A stretch of 64,000 bases of DNA from Pseudomonas graminis. GTDB taxonomy: Bacteria; Pseudomonadota; Gammaproteobacteria; Pseudomonadales; Pseudomonadaceae. Position 1 is the stretch's first letter. The number at the start of each line of letters is the position of its first letter. Below the pieces are notes generated by a model. It was not told where the DNA came from. It ran no database searches and saw only the letters and a program-made list of their open reading frames with translations. The position numbers were made by a program, and so were the translations under genes. Positions 17,536 to 29,841 of the stretch are shown here, piece after piece. The stretch spans positions 3,734,501 through 3,798,500 of the forward strand of contig NZ_CP053746.1 in the NCBI RefSeq assembly GCF_013201545.1, given 5' to 3'.

Positions 17536-18520
17536 TCTGGTTGTTGACCTCGAACGGTCGAAACTCCCTGCAAGAATATTTTGGCTGCAGGGTGTGGTGG
17601 CGGCTGTGGTCTGGTTCGTGGCGGCGCTGTTGATCGTGTATCTGCCCAACGCCACTCGTCTCTGGCCGATGACCCAGGGCCTGGCGAATCTGTGCCTGAT
17701 CATGACCGGGCTGATCCTGTTGGCGGTGGTGACGGGGCGCTGGTCTCGGCGCGTTGTCACGCGTACGCACACACTCGGGCCCTGGCTGATCGCGCTGCCG
17801 ATTCTGCTCACGATCTGGGAGCTGCTTACCGCTAAATTCGGCGTGTTGCCGGTGCCGTTTTTCGCGCCGCCCCAGGCGTTACTGGACGTCTATGTCGAAG
17901 ACTGGCCGCGCCTGGCCGACAGTCTGTTTCATTCGGCCATTCTGTTGGGGAGCGGTGTTGCAGTGGGTGCGCTGACGGGGTTCATCGCCGGCGTCGCCAT
18001 CGGCTGGTCGCGCAGCATCGGCTACTGGCTGCACCCGGTGTTGAGAATTCTCGGCCCGGTCCCGTCCACCGCGTTGTTGCCGCTGTGCTTCTTCCTGTTT
18101 CCCAGCAGCTGGAGCGCCAGTGTGTTTCTCATTGCTCTGGCGACCTGGTTCCCGGTGACGGTGCTGACCTGGTCAGGGGTGTCGAGTGTGGACAAGGCCT
18201 ACTACGACGTGGCCCGTACCTTGGGTGCAAAGCAGGGGTTTCTGATTTTCAAGGTGGCGATTCCAGCAGCGCTGCCTCACGTTTTCGTCGGCTTGTTCAT
18301 GGGCCTCGGCGCCTCGTTCTCGACGTTGGTAGTGGCCGAAATGATGGGCGTGAAGTCCGGCATCGGCTGGTACCTGCAATGGGCCCAAGGCTGGGCGGCG
18401 TACGCGAACATGTACGCGGCGTTGTTGATCATGGCGCTGGCCTGTTCAGGTCTTATCTCGGCGCTGTTTCTGATTCGTGACCGTCTGCTGGCCTGGCAGG
18501 AAGGAGCAATGAAATGGTGA
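17522..18520 (+). CDS. ABC transporter permease (SsuC/TauC type)
   Basis: A 332-residue membrane protein. The C-terminal 250 residues form a BPD_transp_1 domain, with a typical EAA loop around YYDVARTLGAKQGFLIFKVA. The N-terminal 90 residues add two extra hydrophobic segments (about 20-42 and 55-75), making it longer than usual SsuC proteins. It overlaps the binding-protein frame upstream and the ATPase gene downstream, which shows a single operon. Confidence 0.88.
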   Translation: MSSVDLVVDLERSKLPARIFWLQGVVAAVVWFVAALLIVYLPNATRLWPMTQGLANLCLIMTGLILLAVVTGRWSRRVVTRTHTLGPWLIALPILLTIWELLTAKFGVLPVPFFAPPQALLDVYVEDWPRLADSLFHSAILLGSGVAVGALTGFIAGVAIGWSRSIGYWLHPVLRILGPVPSTALLPLCFFLFPSSWSASVFLIALATWFPVTVLTWSGVSSVDKAYYDVARTLGAKQGFLIFKVAIPAALPHVFVGLFMGLGASFSTLVVAEMMGVKSGIGWYLQWAQGWAAYANMYAALLIMALACSGLISALFLIRDRLLAWQEGAMKW

Positions 18521-19308
18521 ATGCAGCCAGAGCGGCAAGCGCAGAGCCGAGTCGTGGCCTGGCGCTGCGCATTGATAATCTGAGCCACGGTTTCTCCCTC
18601 GAAGGGCACAAATTGCCGGTGCTGGAGCGGGTGTCGCTGGAGATTGAACCGGGGGAATTTGTTGCCCTGCTGGGCCCTTCCGGTTGCGGCAAATCTACCC
18701 TCCTGCGGCTGGTCGCGGGGTTGGAAGGTGCAGACAGCGGGAGCCTTACTGCGGACGGCGCTGCGATCACCGGGCCGGATCCCACTCGGGTGATGGTGTT
18801 TCAGGACCCGACGCTCTACCCGTGGCGTCGGGTGTGGGACAACGTTGCCCTCGGGCTGGAAGCCCAGGGCCTGCTCAAAACCACCAAGGGCAAAGTTGAT
18901 GAGGCGCTCGCGAAGGTCGGCTTGAGTCAATTCGCGCGGGCCTATCCGCGACAGTTGTCGGGCGGCATGGCGCAGCGAGTCGCGCTGGCCCGGGCGCTGG
19001 TCAACGAGCCGCGGCTGCTGATTCTCGATGAGCCGCTGGGCAAGCTTGATTCGCTGACCCGGATCGCCATGCAGCAGGAGTTGATCGATCTGTGGCAGCG
19101 CCAGGGTTACACGGCGCTGCTGGTCACCCACGATGTCGAAGAGGCATTGCTGGTCGCCAACCGCGTCATTGTCTTCAGCGACCGGCCCGCGCAGATCAAG
19201 GCCGAACTGACCATTGATCGTGCCTATCCACGGCACCGTGACGACCCGTATCTGGTCGACCTGCGCAAGCAGATTCTCGGTTTGTTGGGGTTGGGCCAGA
19301 GCTGGTAG
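18514..19308 (+). CDS. ABC transporter ATP-binding protein (SsuB/TauB type)
   Basis: A 264-residue ATPase with Walker A GPSGCGKST (about residue 58), Q-loop VFQDPTLYPW, signature LSGGMAQR, Walker B LLILDEPLGKLD and the switch His in VTHDVEEA. It energises import through the permease encoded immediately upstream, with which it overlaps by 7 bp. The set is specific for an unidentified anion or small solute. Confidence 0.92.
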   Translation: MVNAARAASAEPSRGLALRIDNLSHGFSLEGHKLPVLERVSLEIEPGEFVALLGPSGCGKSTLLRLVAGLEGADSGSLTADGAAITGPDPTRVMVFQDPTLYPWRRVWDNVALGLEAQGLLKTTKGKVDEALAKVGLSQFARAYPRQLSGGMAQRVALARALVNEPRLLILDEPLGKLDSLTRIAMQQELIDLWQRQGYTALLVTHDVEEALLVANRVIVFSDRPAQIKAELTIDRAYPRHRDDPYLVDLRKQILGLLGLGQSW

Positions 19309-19386
19309 GCAGAACGGCTATGCAAGGGTTGGCGGCCGGGCTGTGGGCATGTCGTCGAACGATTTCGCACAGCCCGGCGCAGGCCA

Positions 19387-20853
19387 TTACTGCTGAAGCG
19401 AAATGGACGTGTTTGCCAGTTTTGGCTGGTTGTACAGGCTGACCAGCACTTCATCCAGTACCGAAGACGCACCCCACGGACGCGGGTCGTTGAGGATCGC
19501 GACCACCACCCAGGTGTTACCGTTGCTGTCACGGCTGAATCCGGAAATAGCCCGTACGGTGTTCAAGGTGCCGGTTTTGATGTGGGCTTCACCGCGCAGC
19601 GCCGTACGTTTCAGCCGTTTGCGCATCGTGCCGTCCATGCCCGCCAGCGGCAGCGAACTCATGAACTCGGCTTGAAACGGGCTGTTCCACGCGGCCTGGA
19701 GCATCTGCGCCATTTCCCGCGCGCTGACCCGTTCGGCGCGGGACAGGCCTGAACCGTTTTCCATCACCAGGTGCGTCGCGATGATGCCTTTCTTCGCCAG
19801 CCATTGGCGCACGACACGCTGTGCGGCCTTGGCGTCGTCACCGTCTGCCTCGTTACGGAACTCCGACCCCAGGCTCAGGAACAGTTGCTGGGCCATGGTG
19901 TTGTTACTGAATTTGTTGATGTCGCGGATGATTTCCGCCAGGTCCGGCGAAAAGGCCTTGGCCAGCAGCTTGGCGCTGCCTGGCGTCACGTCCAGACGGT
20001 CTTTGCCGAGAATCGTCCCGCCCAGTTCCTGCCAGATGGCGCGCACGGCGCCGGCGGTGTAGGTCGGGTGGTCGAGCAGCGACAGATACGTCTGGGAATT
20101 ACAGCCGTCGCCCAACTGACCGGACACCGTGACGGTGATGCCGCCATCGGCTGCCGGCACCGGGTTGTACAGCACGTCACCGGTGCACTTGCTGGACGAC
20201 AGCGCCTTCACCTGGTTGTTGATGTGGATGGCGGCGATGGGCGGCTCCACCGAAACCAGAATCCTGCCGCCGTCGTTGCGGGTGACGAAACGCAGGGCCT
20301 TGAGGTTGACCATCAAGGAGTCGGGGCGCACCAGGAACGGCTTGTTCTTGTCGTTGCCGTCGTCGTCGAACACGGGCAGTTGCGGTTGCACGAAATGGCT
20401 GCGATCCAGCACCAGATCGCCGGTCACCTGCTGCACGCCGTTGGCCCGCAGATCGCGCATCAGCAGCCACAGGCGTTCCATGTTCAGCTTGGGATCGCCG
20501 CCGCCCTTGAGGTACAGGTTGCCACGCAGAACGCCGTTGCTGAGGGTGCCGTCGGTATAAAACTCGGTTTTCCATTGGTGGGTCGGGCCGAGCATTTCCA
20601 AAGCGGCGTAGGTGGTCACCAGCTTCATGGTCGAGGCCGGGTTGACCGACACGTCAGCGTTGAAAACCGTAGGGGTGCCGGGGCCGCTGACCGGCAGCAT
20701 CACCAGCGACAGCGCATCGTTCTGCAGCTTGCTGGCTTTGAGTGCTTCCTGAACCTTGGGCGGCAGGGCGGTGTTGATAGGGGCGGCGGCGATGGAGAAC
20801 GAGAGGGGCAAAAGCAGGGTGGCGATAAATAGCGGACGCAAAGACTTGATCAT
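19387..20853 (-). CDS. dacB: D-alanyl-D-alanine carboxypeptidase/endopeptidase (PBP4)
   Basis: A 488-residue periplasmic penicillin-binding protein of class C. A signal peptide (cleavage near AAA-PIN) is followed by the motifs STMK (catalytic Ser74), SNN (near residue 315) and KTG (near 430), with the long insert domain between the first two that marks DacB. It trims and cleaves peptidoglycan cross-links; in P. aeruginosa loss of PBP4 triggers AmpC expression. It is transcribed alone. Confidence 0.94.
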   Translation of the reverse strand: MIKSLRPLFIATLLLPLSFSIAAAPINTALPPKVQEALKASKLQNDALSLVMLPVSGPGTPTVFNADVSVNPASTMKLVTTYAALEMLGPTHQWKTEFYTDGTLSNGVLRGNLYLKGGGDPKLNMERLWLLMRDLRANGVQQVTGDLVLDRSHFVQPQLPVFDDDGNDKNKPFLVRPDSLMVNLKALRFVTRNDGGRILVSVEPPIAAIHINNQVKALSSSKCTGDVLYNPVPAADGGITVTVSGQLGDGCNSQTYLSLLDHPTYTAGAVRAIWQELGGTILGKDRLDVTPGSAKLLAKAFSPDLAEIIRDINKFSNNTMAQQLFLSLGSEFRNEADGDDAKAAQRVVRQWLAKKGIIATHLVMENGSGLSRAERVSAREMAQMLQAAWNSPFQAEFMSSLPLAGMDGTMRKRLKRTALRGEAHIKTGTLNTVRAISGFSRDSNGNTWVVVAILNDPRPWGASSVLDEVLVSLYNQPKLANTSISLQQ

Positions 20854-21238
20854 TCAATAAACCCTACTGCAGCAAATGCGGAGATGAAGAGGGGGTGAAT
20901 TCCCTCGCACGGTGAACGAACCACCAGAAATGCCCGATGGCAGGGCGTGACACTGGCGTTTCGGTAAAGCGGCATTATGCCCCAAGCTTTCGTGACTTGC
21001 GCCGGGGCACTGCCGTCAAACGGCGCTATTTTTTGCGCTTGTTCCTTCAAAGTCACGTTAAAACGTGATTTTTACGGTTGGGCCGGACGCTAAACGATAC
21101 TCGGCGGTGTAATTCCGCAGATCTGGCTGAGGTTTGCTGGGGCGAGAAACGCCAAACCTTGAATTTCAGACACAAAAAAACCATCCCTGAGGATGGCTTT
21201 TTGAGGGTATCAGCTTGGCGGGAAGGCCCGCCCGCTGA
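20854..21238. other. Intergenic region between yggL and dacB
   Basis: This 385-bp stretch holds the dacB upstream region and, at its right end, the terminator at 21174-21203. I see no convincing gene; the frames present are short and unsupported. Confidence 0.6.
21174..21203 (-). terminator. Terminator of yggL
   Basis: The stem GCCATCC / GGATGG with flanking A and U runs lies 36 bp beyond the yggL stop on the minus strand and would work in both directions. Confidence 0.85.
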
Positions 21239-21583
21239 TCAGACAGCCGCGTTGATCGGCTTTTCCGGGTACCAGGCGTCCTGCAGAGGGCTGACTTCAA
21301 CTTCAGTCAGCTCGCTACGGCCTTTGAGCCATGCTTCGACAGCAGCACGTTGCTCTTCGCTGACCGAACCACGGTTCGCCAGGCAAACCAGGCCGAAATC
21401 GTCGCCGCCGACGTAGTCCAGACCGTTAGCGTCCATGGCCTCGGTCAGGAAAGCGTCGAGGAAGGCGTCGATGGCCTCGTCATCCAGGTCTTCTTTGAAG
21501 CCCAGCTTCAGCTCGAAGCCCAATTCCTGGAACTCGTCGACACAGAGTTTTTTGCGCAGACGGCGGGAGCGGTTAGTGGCCAT
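21239..21583 (-). CDS. yggL: YggL family protein (DUF469)
   Basis: A 114-residue soluble protein beginning MATNRSRRLRKKLCVDEFQE, which is the hallmark of the YggL family, with an acidic middle and a conserved C-terminal half. YggL has been reported to associate with the 50S ribosomal subunit. Length equals the family norm. It has its own terminator. Confidence 0.93.
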   Translation of the reverse strand: MATNRSRRLRKKLCVDEFQELGFELKLGFKEDLDDEAIDAFLDAFLTEAMDANGLDYVGGDDFGLVCLANRGSVSEEQRAAVEAWLKGRSELTEVEVSPLQDAWYPEKPINAAV

Positions 21584-21739
21584 GAAGCGTTCCTCTTAAG
21601 TAATTTCGGGGCGCAGTCTACCAGCTTCGTCCTGACGGTGCCTGCTTCGTCGCTGCCCGGGATGAACGACGATAATCCGAGAAAGGGGACAGATTAATTC
21701 ACGATGAAGCGTGTCAACGAATCAGTCCCCTATCAGCAC

Positions 21740-22924
21740 TCAGCGTTTGCGCATCATCAGCAGCGCAACCACAATCGCCAGGGCCGCAATCCCGGTCGCA
21801 ATCCATCCCAACGACCCGAGTCCGAGGTGTCCAATCCCCAGGCCGCCAAAAATCGCACCCAGACCGATCCCGGCGTTCGCCGCCGAGATGTTCATGGTAG
21901 CGGCCAATGCCTGTGCCTTGGCGCCGGCTTGCATGACCCGCACCTGGCACACCGGGAACAGCGCGGTGTACGCGACGCCCCACAGTACCAGCGCGGCAAT
22001 CAGCCAAACGTGGTTGGTGGCAAGGGGAATGGCTGCGGCCATGCCGACACTCAAGATCACCAAAAACAGGACCATGGCCCCCAGCGGGCTGCGATCAACC
22101 AACGCGCCGCCCCATTGGTTGCCGATCATGCCCACGGCGCCGAAGCCCATCAGCCACCAGCCCACTTGATTGGTCGGAACGTCAGCTAGGGTCTGGAGGA
22201 TATCGGCCAGGTAGGTGTAGGCCGTGAACATGGCGGTGAACGCCAGCACTGACAGCAACACGTGGGCGAGAAAGCGCGGCTGTTTCAGGATGTCAGTCTG
22301 CTTTGCGCCGTGCTTGGCAGGCGAGGAAGGCAAGGTGGGCATGCACAGTTGCATCAGGATGGCGATCACCAGCGAGATGACGGCCAACACCCAGAAGCTG
22401 CCGCGCCAGCCGAGGGTGTCGGCGGCGACGGTGCCCAACGGCACGCCGAATACGAGGGCGGCGGAGATGCCCAGGTACACCCGCGACACGGCCTGACCCG
22501 ATTTGCCGGGCGCTGCCAGCTGCCCGGCGGTTTCGCTGGCGGTGCCCCAGAAGACGGGCAAACCGAGCGCCGGGATGAAGCGGGCGAGGGCCATGACCCA
22601 GATGTTGGTGGAAAGCGCTGCCAGCACGTTGGAGGCCGCGAACACCAGCAGGATGATGGTGAACAGTTTTTTGCGTTCCACACCGGCGAGTTTTGCGGTG
22701 AGGAACGGCCCGAACAACATCACGGTAAAGGCGAACAGTGTCACCACCTGGCCAGCGACGGCGATGGATACGCCGAGGTCTTTGGCCATGGCTGGAAGCA
22801 GTCCGACGATCAGGAATTCGGTAGTGACGATGATGAAAGCAGCGACCGCCATGATCAGGATCTGAACCCCTGATCGAGAGGTGGCATCCGGCGCGGACGC
22901 CGTTGCGGAGTGTGTAGGTTGCAT
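21740..22924 (-). CDS. MFS transporter, DHA1 type
   Basis: A 394-residue membrane protein with about 12 hydrophobic segments and the efflux motif TTEFLIVGLLPAMAKDLGV. Segments LARFIPALGLPVFW and MFTAYTYLADIL are almost identical to those in the MFS protein at 7156-8313, so the two are paralogues. The ATG at 22924 has a GGAG site; an upstream in-frame ATG has none. It is divergent from a LysR gene, the classic arrangement for a regulator controlling an exporter. Substrate unknown. Confidence 0.88.
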   Translation of the reverse strand: MQPTHSATASAPDATSRSGVQILIMAVAAFIIVTTEFLIVGLLPAMAKDLGVSIAVAGQVVTLFAFTVMLFGPFLTAKLAGVERKKLFTIILLVFAASNVLAALSTNIWVMALARFIPALGLPVFWGTASETAGQLAAPGKSGQAVSRVYLGISAALVFGVPLGTVAADTLGWRGSFWVLAVISLVIAILMQLCMPTLPSSPAKHGAKQTDILKQPRFLAHVLLSVLAFTAMFTAYTYLADILQTLADVPTNQVGWWLMGFGAVGMIGNQWGGALVDRSPLGAMVLFLVILSVGMAAAIPLATNHVWLIAALVLWGVAYTALFPVCQVRVMQAGAKAQALAATMNISAANAGIGLGAIFGGLGIGHLGLGSLGWIATGIAALAIVVALLMMRKR

Positions 22925-23030
22925 AAAGGAAGCTCCAAGAGACGTAGCCATAGCCTATTGGAGATTTGCGTTCTCATCCGCGACATAAATGACTTACTAT
23001 CGCGAATTCAGTTCATTAGTGGTGATCGCA

Positions 23031-23972
23031 ATGTTCTCATCCGAGCGGCTCAAGGGCATTGACGTGTTTGTGGCCGTGGCCGATTTCGGCAGCTTCGCCA
23101 GCGCCGCGCTGAAGCTGAACCTGACGCCGTCGGCGGTCAGCAAAAGCATCGCCCGGCTGGAGCAGCGATTGGGCCAGCGCCTGTTCAATCGCACCACACG
23201 CCGCTTGGCCCTCACCGAGGCCGGTGTGAAGTTCTACGCCACCTGCAGCGGCGTGCTGGCTGACCTCGAAGAAGCTGAATTGGCGCTCGCGTCGGAGCGG
23301 CATGAACCCCATGGGCGGGTTCGAATTGATTTGCCCGCCTCTTACGGGCGCCTCCATGTGTTGCCGCTGATTCTCAATTTCGTCAGGGAGTACCCGCTGC
23401 TGCAACCGCACATTTCCTTCTCCGACCGGTTCATCGATCCGGTGCATGAAGGCATCGATATTGTGGTGAGGATCGGCGGACGCGATGCCTGGGCGGCGGG
23501 GCTGGGGCATCGGTTCATTGGCGCCCAGCGACTGGTGTTCTGTGCCGCACCGAGTTACATCGCCGAACACGGTCGGCCTGAAACTGACGCTGATCTCGAG
23601 GATCATCATTGCATCGCCTACGGCCAGTCCGACGGGCAGGTCCAACCTTGGTACTTTCGCGGGCGCGTGCCGGGGGACCAGGAGCGGCGGGTCATTCATC
23701 CGCGCATTGCGGTGGGGGACGGCGAGGGTGAAGTGTCGGCCACGCTGGCCGGGCATGGCATCGCACAGTTGCCAACCTGGCTGGTGCAAACCCATCTCAA
23801 CGAAGGGCGGCTGGTGGAAGTGCTGCCGGAACTCGCCACCGACGGACTGCCCATGAACCTGGTCTGGTTGAAAACCAGGGAGGCGCTGCCGAAGGTGAGC
23901 ATTTTACTGAAATACCTGAGCGAGCACTTGGCGCCGTACGGCAGCGTTGATTCTGCTACCGCGCCGGCGTGA
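23031..23972 (+). CDS. LysR-family transcriptional regulator
   Basis: A 313-residue regulator with an N-terminal winged helix-turn-helix (about residues 5-62, containing LTPSAVSKSIARLEQRLGQR) and a LysR effector domain of the CrgA/PA-type group. The start at 23031 is preceded by GGTGA and begins the domain at the usual distance. Its 106-bp divergent spacing from the MFS gene suggests that it controls that exporter. Confidence 0.88.
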   Translation: MFSSERLKGIDVFVAVADFGSFASAALKLNLTPSAVSKSIARLEQRLGQRLFNRTTRRLALTEAGVKFYATCSGVLADLEEAELALASERHEPHGRVRIDLPASYGRLHVLPLILNFVREYPLLQPHISFSDRFIDPVHEGIDIVVRIGGRDAWAAGLGHRFIGAQRLVFCAAPSYIAEHGRPETDADLEDHHCIAYGQSDGQVQPWYFRGRVPGDQERRVIHPRIAVGDGEGEVSATLAGHGIAQLPTWLVQTHLNEGRLVEVLPELATDGLPMNLVWLKTREALPKVSILLKYLSEHLAPYGSVDSATAPA

Positions 23973-23993
23973 CCGCCGACGCATGCTGGCAGC

Positions 23994-24457
23994 CTAGAAA
24001 TCCTTGCCCATGGTCACTTCACTGACAGCGAGCCCCGACGTCTCGTACAGCTTGCGCGCCCCATGGTTGTCAGCGAAGACATTCAACTCCAGGCGCCGAA
24101 TGCCGCGCTCGATGCCCCACGATTCGACGGCGCGCAGTGCTTGCCGGCCCAGGCCCTGACGTCTGAAGGCTTGATGAATCTCCAGGTCATAGATGAACAG
24201 TTTGGCCGGCAACGGATGATCCTCCACCACGCCTAGCCACAGGCTGCCCACCTCAACGCCTTCATCGGTGCATAAGCAGTAGAAGTAATGCCCCTCTGTC
24301 TCCAGGCCATCCGCCACCAGGTCATTGAAGTCAGCGCTGGCGCTTTCGAAGGCCAGCACTTCAGGCAGCCCGTAGGTGCGAACAATATCCCTGGCATACC
24401 CGGCGACCGAACGGGCAGCAAATGCTCGAAAATCGGCAGCGCTCATTGGAATCAGCC

Positions 24458-24461
<4 letters not shown>
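23994..24461 (-). CDS. GNAT family N-acetyltransferase
   Basis: A 155-residue enzyme with the acetyl-CoA motif RRQGLGRQAL (about residue 100) and the C-terminal NVFADNHGARKLYETSG motif typical of GNAT proteins. It transfers an acetyl group to an unknown amine. Its ATG overlaps the stop of the hybrid kinase gene (ATGA), so it is translated from the same operon. Confidence 0.88.
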
Positions 24462-28144
<3,683 letters not shown>

Positions 28145-28152
28145 CCTGTCTC

Positions 28153-28779
28153 TCACACTAGCGAATTGCGTTTTGCCATCTCGATAAGTTCTACCAGAGT
28201 CTTGGCCTTGAGTTTTTGCATTAAACGGGTTTTGTAAGTGCTGACCGTTTTGTTGCTGAGAAACATACCCTTGGCTATTTCCTTGTTTGTCCGCCCTTGG
28301 GCAAACAGTTGCAACACCATCAGTTCGCGGTCATTGACGAGTTTGAAGCGCTCAAGCTCGTTGGGGTCACCTTCTTTTTTGATCGTCGCGGCAAGGGCCT
28401 GACTGGGAAAGTAATTGTAGCCGGATAATACGGCCTTCACCGAGCTGACAAGTTCGCTGAGGTCTTCCTGCTTGCACACATAACCCGAGGCGCCCGACTG
28501 CATGCAACGGATGGCGAACAGGCTCGGCGCCTGGGCGGTCAGTACGAGAATCTTGGAGGGCAGGTTCATGGCGTTGAAGCGGGCGAGTACTTCGAGCCCG
28601 TCCAGCTTGGGGATACTGATGTCGAGAATGATCAGGTCGGGCATGCATTCGCGGACCATCTGCATCGCGTCGACGCCGTTGTCGGTCTCTCCGACCACCT
28701 CGTAATTTTCGTTTTCCAGGAGCATACGTATGGCCATTCGTATGACCGGGTGGTCGTCGATAATAAAAATTGAGTTCAT
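28153..28779 (-). CDS. LuxR-type response regulator, EvgA/BvgA/RocA type
   Basis: A 208-residue regulator with a receiver domain (Asp8/Asp9, phosphoacceptor Asp53, Thr and Lys switch residues) and a C-terminal LuxR/FixJ helix-turn-helix (about 145-205, GRTNKEIAKGMFLSNKTVSTYK). It is the first gene of the operon and the probable target of the phosphorelay from the hybrid kinase. By analogy with P. aeruginosa RocA1 it may control adhesins or biofilm genes; that is inference from similarity in style. Confidence 0.92.
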   Translation of the reverse strand: MNSIFIIDDHPVIRMAIRMLLENENYEVVGETDNGVDAMQMVRECMPDLIILDISIPKLDGLEVLARFNAMNLPSKILVLTAQAPSLFAIRCMQSGASGYVCKQEDLSELVSSVKAVLSGYNYFPSQALAATIKKEGDPNELERFKLVNDRELMVLQLFAQGRTNKEIAKGMFLSNKTVSTYKTRLMQKLKAKTLVELIEMAKRNSLV

Positions 28780-29142
28780 GATCAGTCCATAACGGGTGGC
28801 AAGAAAGCGCGCACCTTATCCCAGATGTTCAAAGGCGCACATAAAGAGATCATGCCCGAAGGGCTATATAGGAATGTTCCTACAGAAATAAGCGTATGTG
28901 CGTACATGGATGCACACGGCGGTCATGAATGTTTAATACGTAACAGCGTTTACCGCTGATTTAACGCTATGTGAAAACGCGTGTTTATTTCGAATCGGAA
29001 TAACCCTACGCATTTTCGAATCATGGACTACCTGTTTAAAGTCATCGGTTGCGCCGATAACAACAGGCCTCATGAAAAGTATACTCGGCAGCGGCCCGGC
29101 TTATTACGGGCTATGCCCGGAAAGGGTTGCACGCGGGCGATG
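28780..29142. other. Regulatory region between the lone receiver gene and the kinase operon
   Basis: No gene is evident in this 363-bp AT-richer stretch. It contains the palindrome TAGGAA-TG-TTCCTA at 28869-28882, about 90 bp upstream of the response-regulator start on the minus strand. Confidence 0.6.
28869..28882. promoter_or_regulatory. Candidate operator upstream of the LuxR-type regulator
   Basis: An inverted repeat with perfect 6-bp arms, TAGGAA and TTCCTA, separated by two bases. TTCCTA-like half sites are used by the related regulators BvgA and EvgA, so autoregulation is plausible. Confidence 0.45.
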
Positions 29143-29532
29143 TCAGGCGGGCGCAGAGAGCAGGCTGATCAGCTCCAGAGTGTTGAGCGGTTTGCTCAGG
29201 CATCCCAGCAGAGGCAGGCCCATCGCTCTGGCTTCGGCCTCAAGATTGGCCAGCGGATCCGCATCGAGGCCGCTGAGCAACACGGCGCGCTGGATCAATC
29301 CGCGCCGGTTCGCCGTCTGTATCAGCTCCAGGCCGCACATGCCTGGCAGACGCTGGTCGCAGAGCAGCAGGTCATAAGGCTCGGCGCTGCGCTCCATGGC
29401 GCCGAGTGCTTCGCTGGCATTGAGCGCCGGCGTGACGCGGTACAGGCCATGGTTGTTCAGCAGGATCTGCAAGGCGATCAGCTGAAACGGATGATCCTCT
29501 ACCAGCAGGATTCGGAAATCTTTAGTGAACAT
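29143..29532 (-). CDS. Stand-alone receiver-domain protein
   Basis: A 129-residue response regulator made of the receiver domain only: acidic pair ED (12-13), phosphoacceptor Asp59 in LLLCDQRLPGM, Ser in the switch position (LLSG) and Lys in LSKP. There is no output domain. Motifs such as EDHPFQ, CDQ and LGCLSKPLNT resemble the receiver of RocR, which in P. aeruginosa carries an EAL domain and competes for the RocS kinases. It lies upstream of, and in the same direction as, the kinase operon, separated by 363 bp. Confidence 0.85.
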   Translation of the reverse strand: MFTKDFRILLVEDHPFQLIALQILLNNHGLYRVTPALNASEALGAMERSAEPYDLLLCDQRLPGMCGLELIQTANRRGLIQRAVLLSGLDADPLANLEAEARAMGLPLLGCLSKPLNTLELISLLSAPA

Positions 29533-29841
29533 CGGCGGTTCCAGACGTAGGGGAAGTGAGCGCCGCTGTTTGAAGGCGGGCCGGCGGCGCGCTCGCAGGG
29601 CGGGCGGTGTCTTCGGGAGGTAATGGGTCGAGTTGTCCCAAGGCTCGGAAGGCGCGGATTATTCGGCAGGGATGTACGACCAGCGATAAGGGCATTCCGA
29701 CGGTTGTGTAGGAAATATCCGAAGTTGCTGTTGGATTGCCTGAAGCCCCAACGTGAAAAACCCGAATCCGGGCCCTGATTCAGGGCCGGGTTCGGGCTTT
29801 TGCCAGGGCCTTCGAAAAGGCGCGACGGCTAAAAGGCGCCG
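29533..29841. other. Intergenic region between dgt and the receiver gene
   Basis: It contains the dgt terminator at 29756-29797 and the upstream region of the lone receiver gene. I see no gene in it. Confidence 0.6.
29756..29797 (-). terminator. Terminator downstream of dgt
   Basis: A long imperfect stem (CCCGAA outer arm and a 10-bp CCGGGCCCTG inner arm with one mismatch) is followed by five U residues on the minus strand, 45 bp after the dgt stop. Confidence 0.82.

Noticed and set aside
19771..20832. 353-codon plus-strand frame opposite dacB
   Set aside because: dacB has all three penicillin-binding motifs; the plus product is low in hydrophobic structure and unrecognisable.
28981..29550. 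189-codon plus frame opposite the lone receiver gene
   Set aside because: The minus strand encodes an intact receiver domain with its active-site residues; the plus product does not resemble a protein family.
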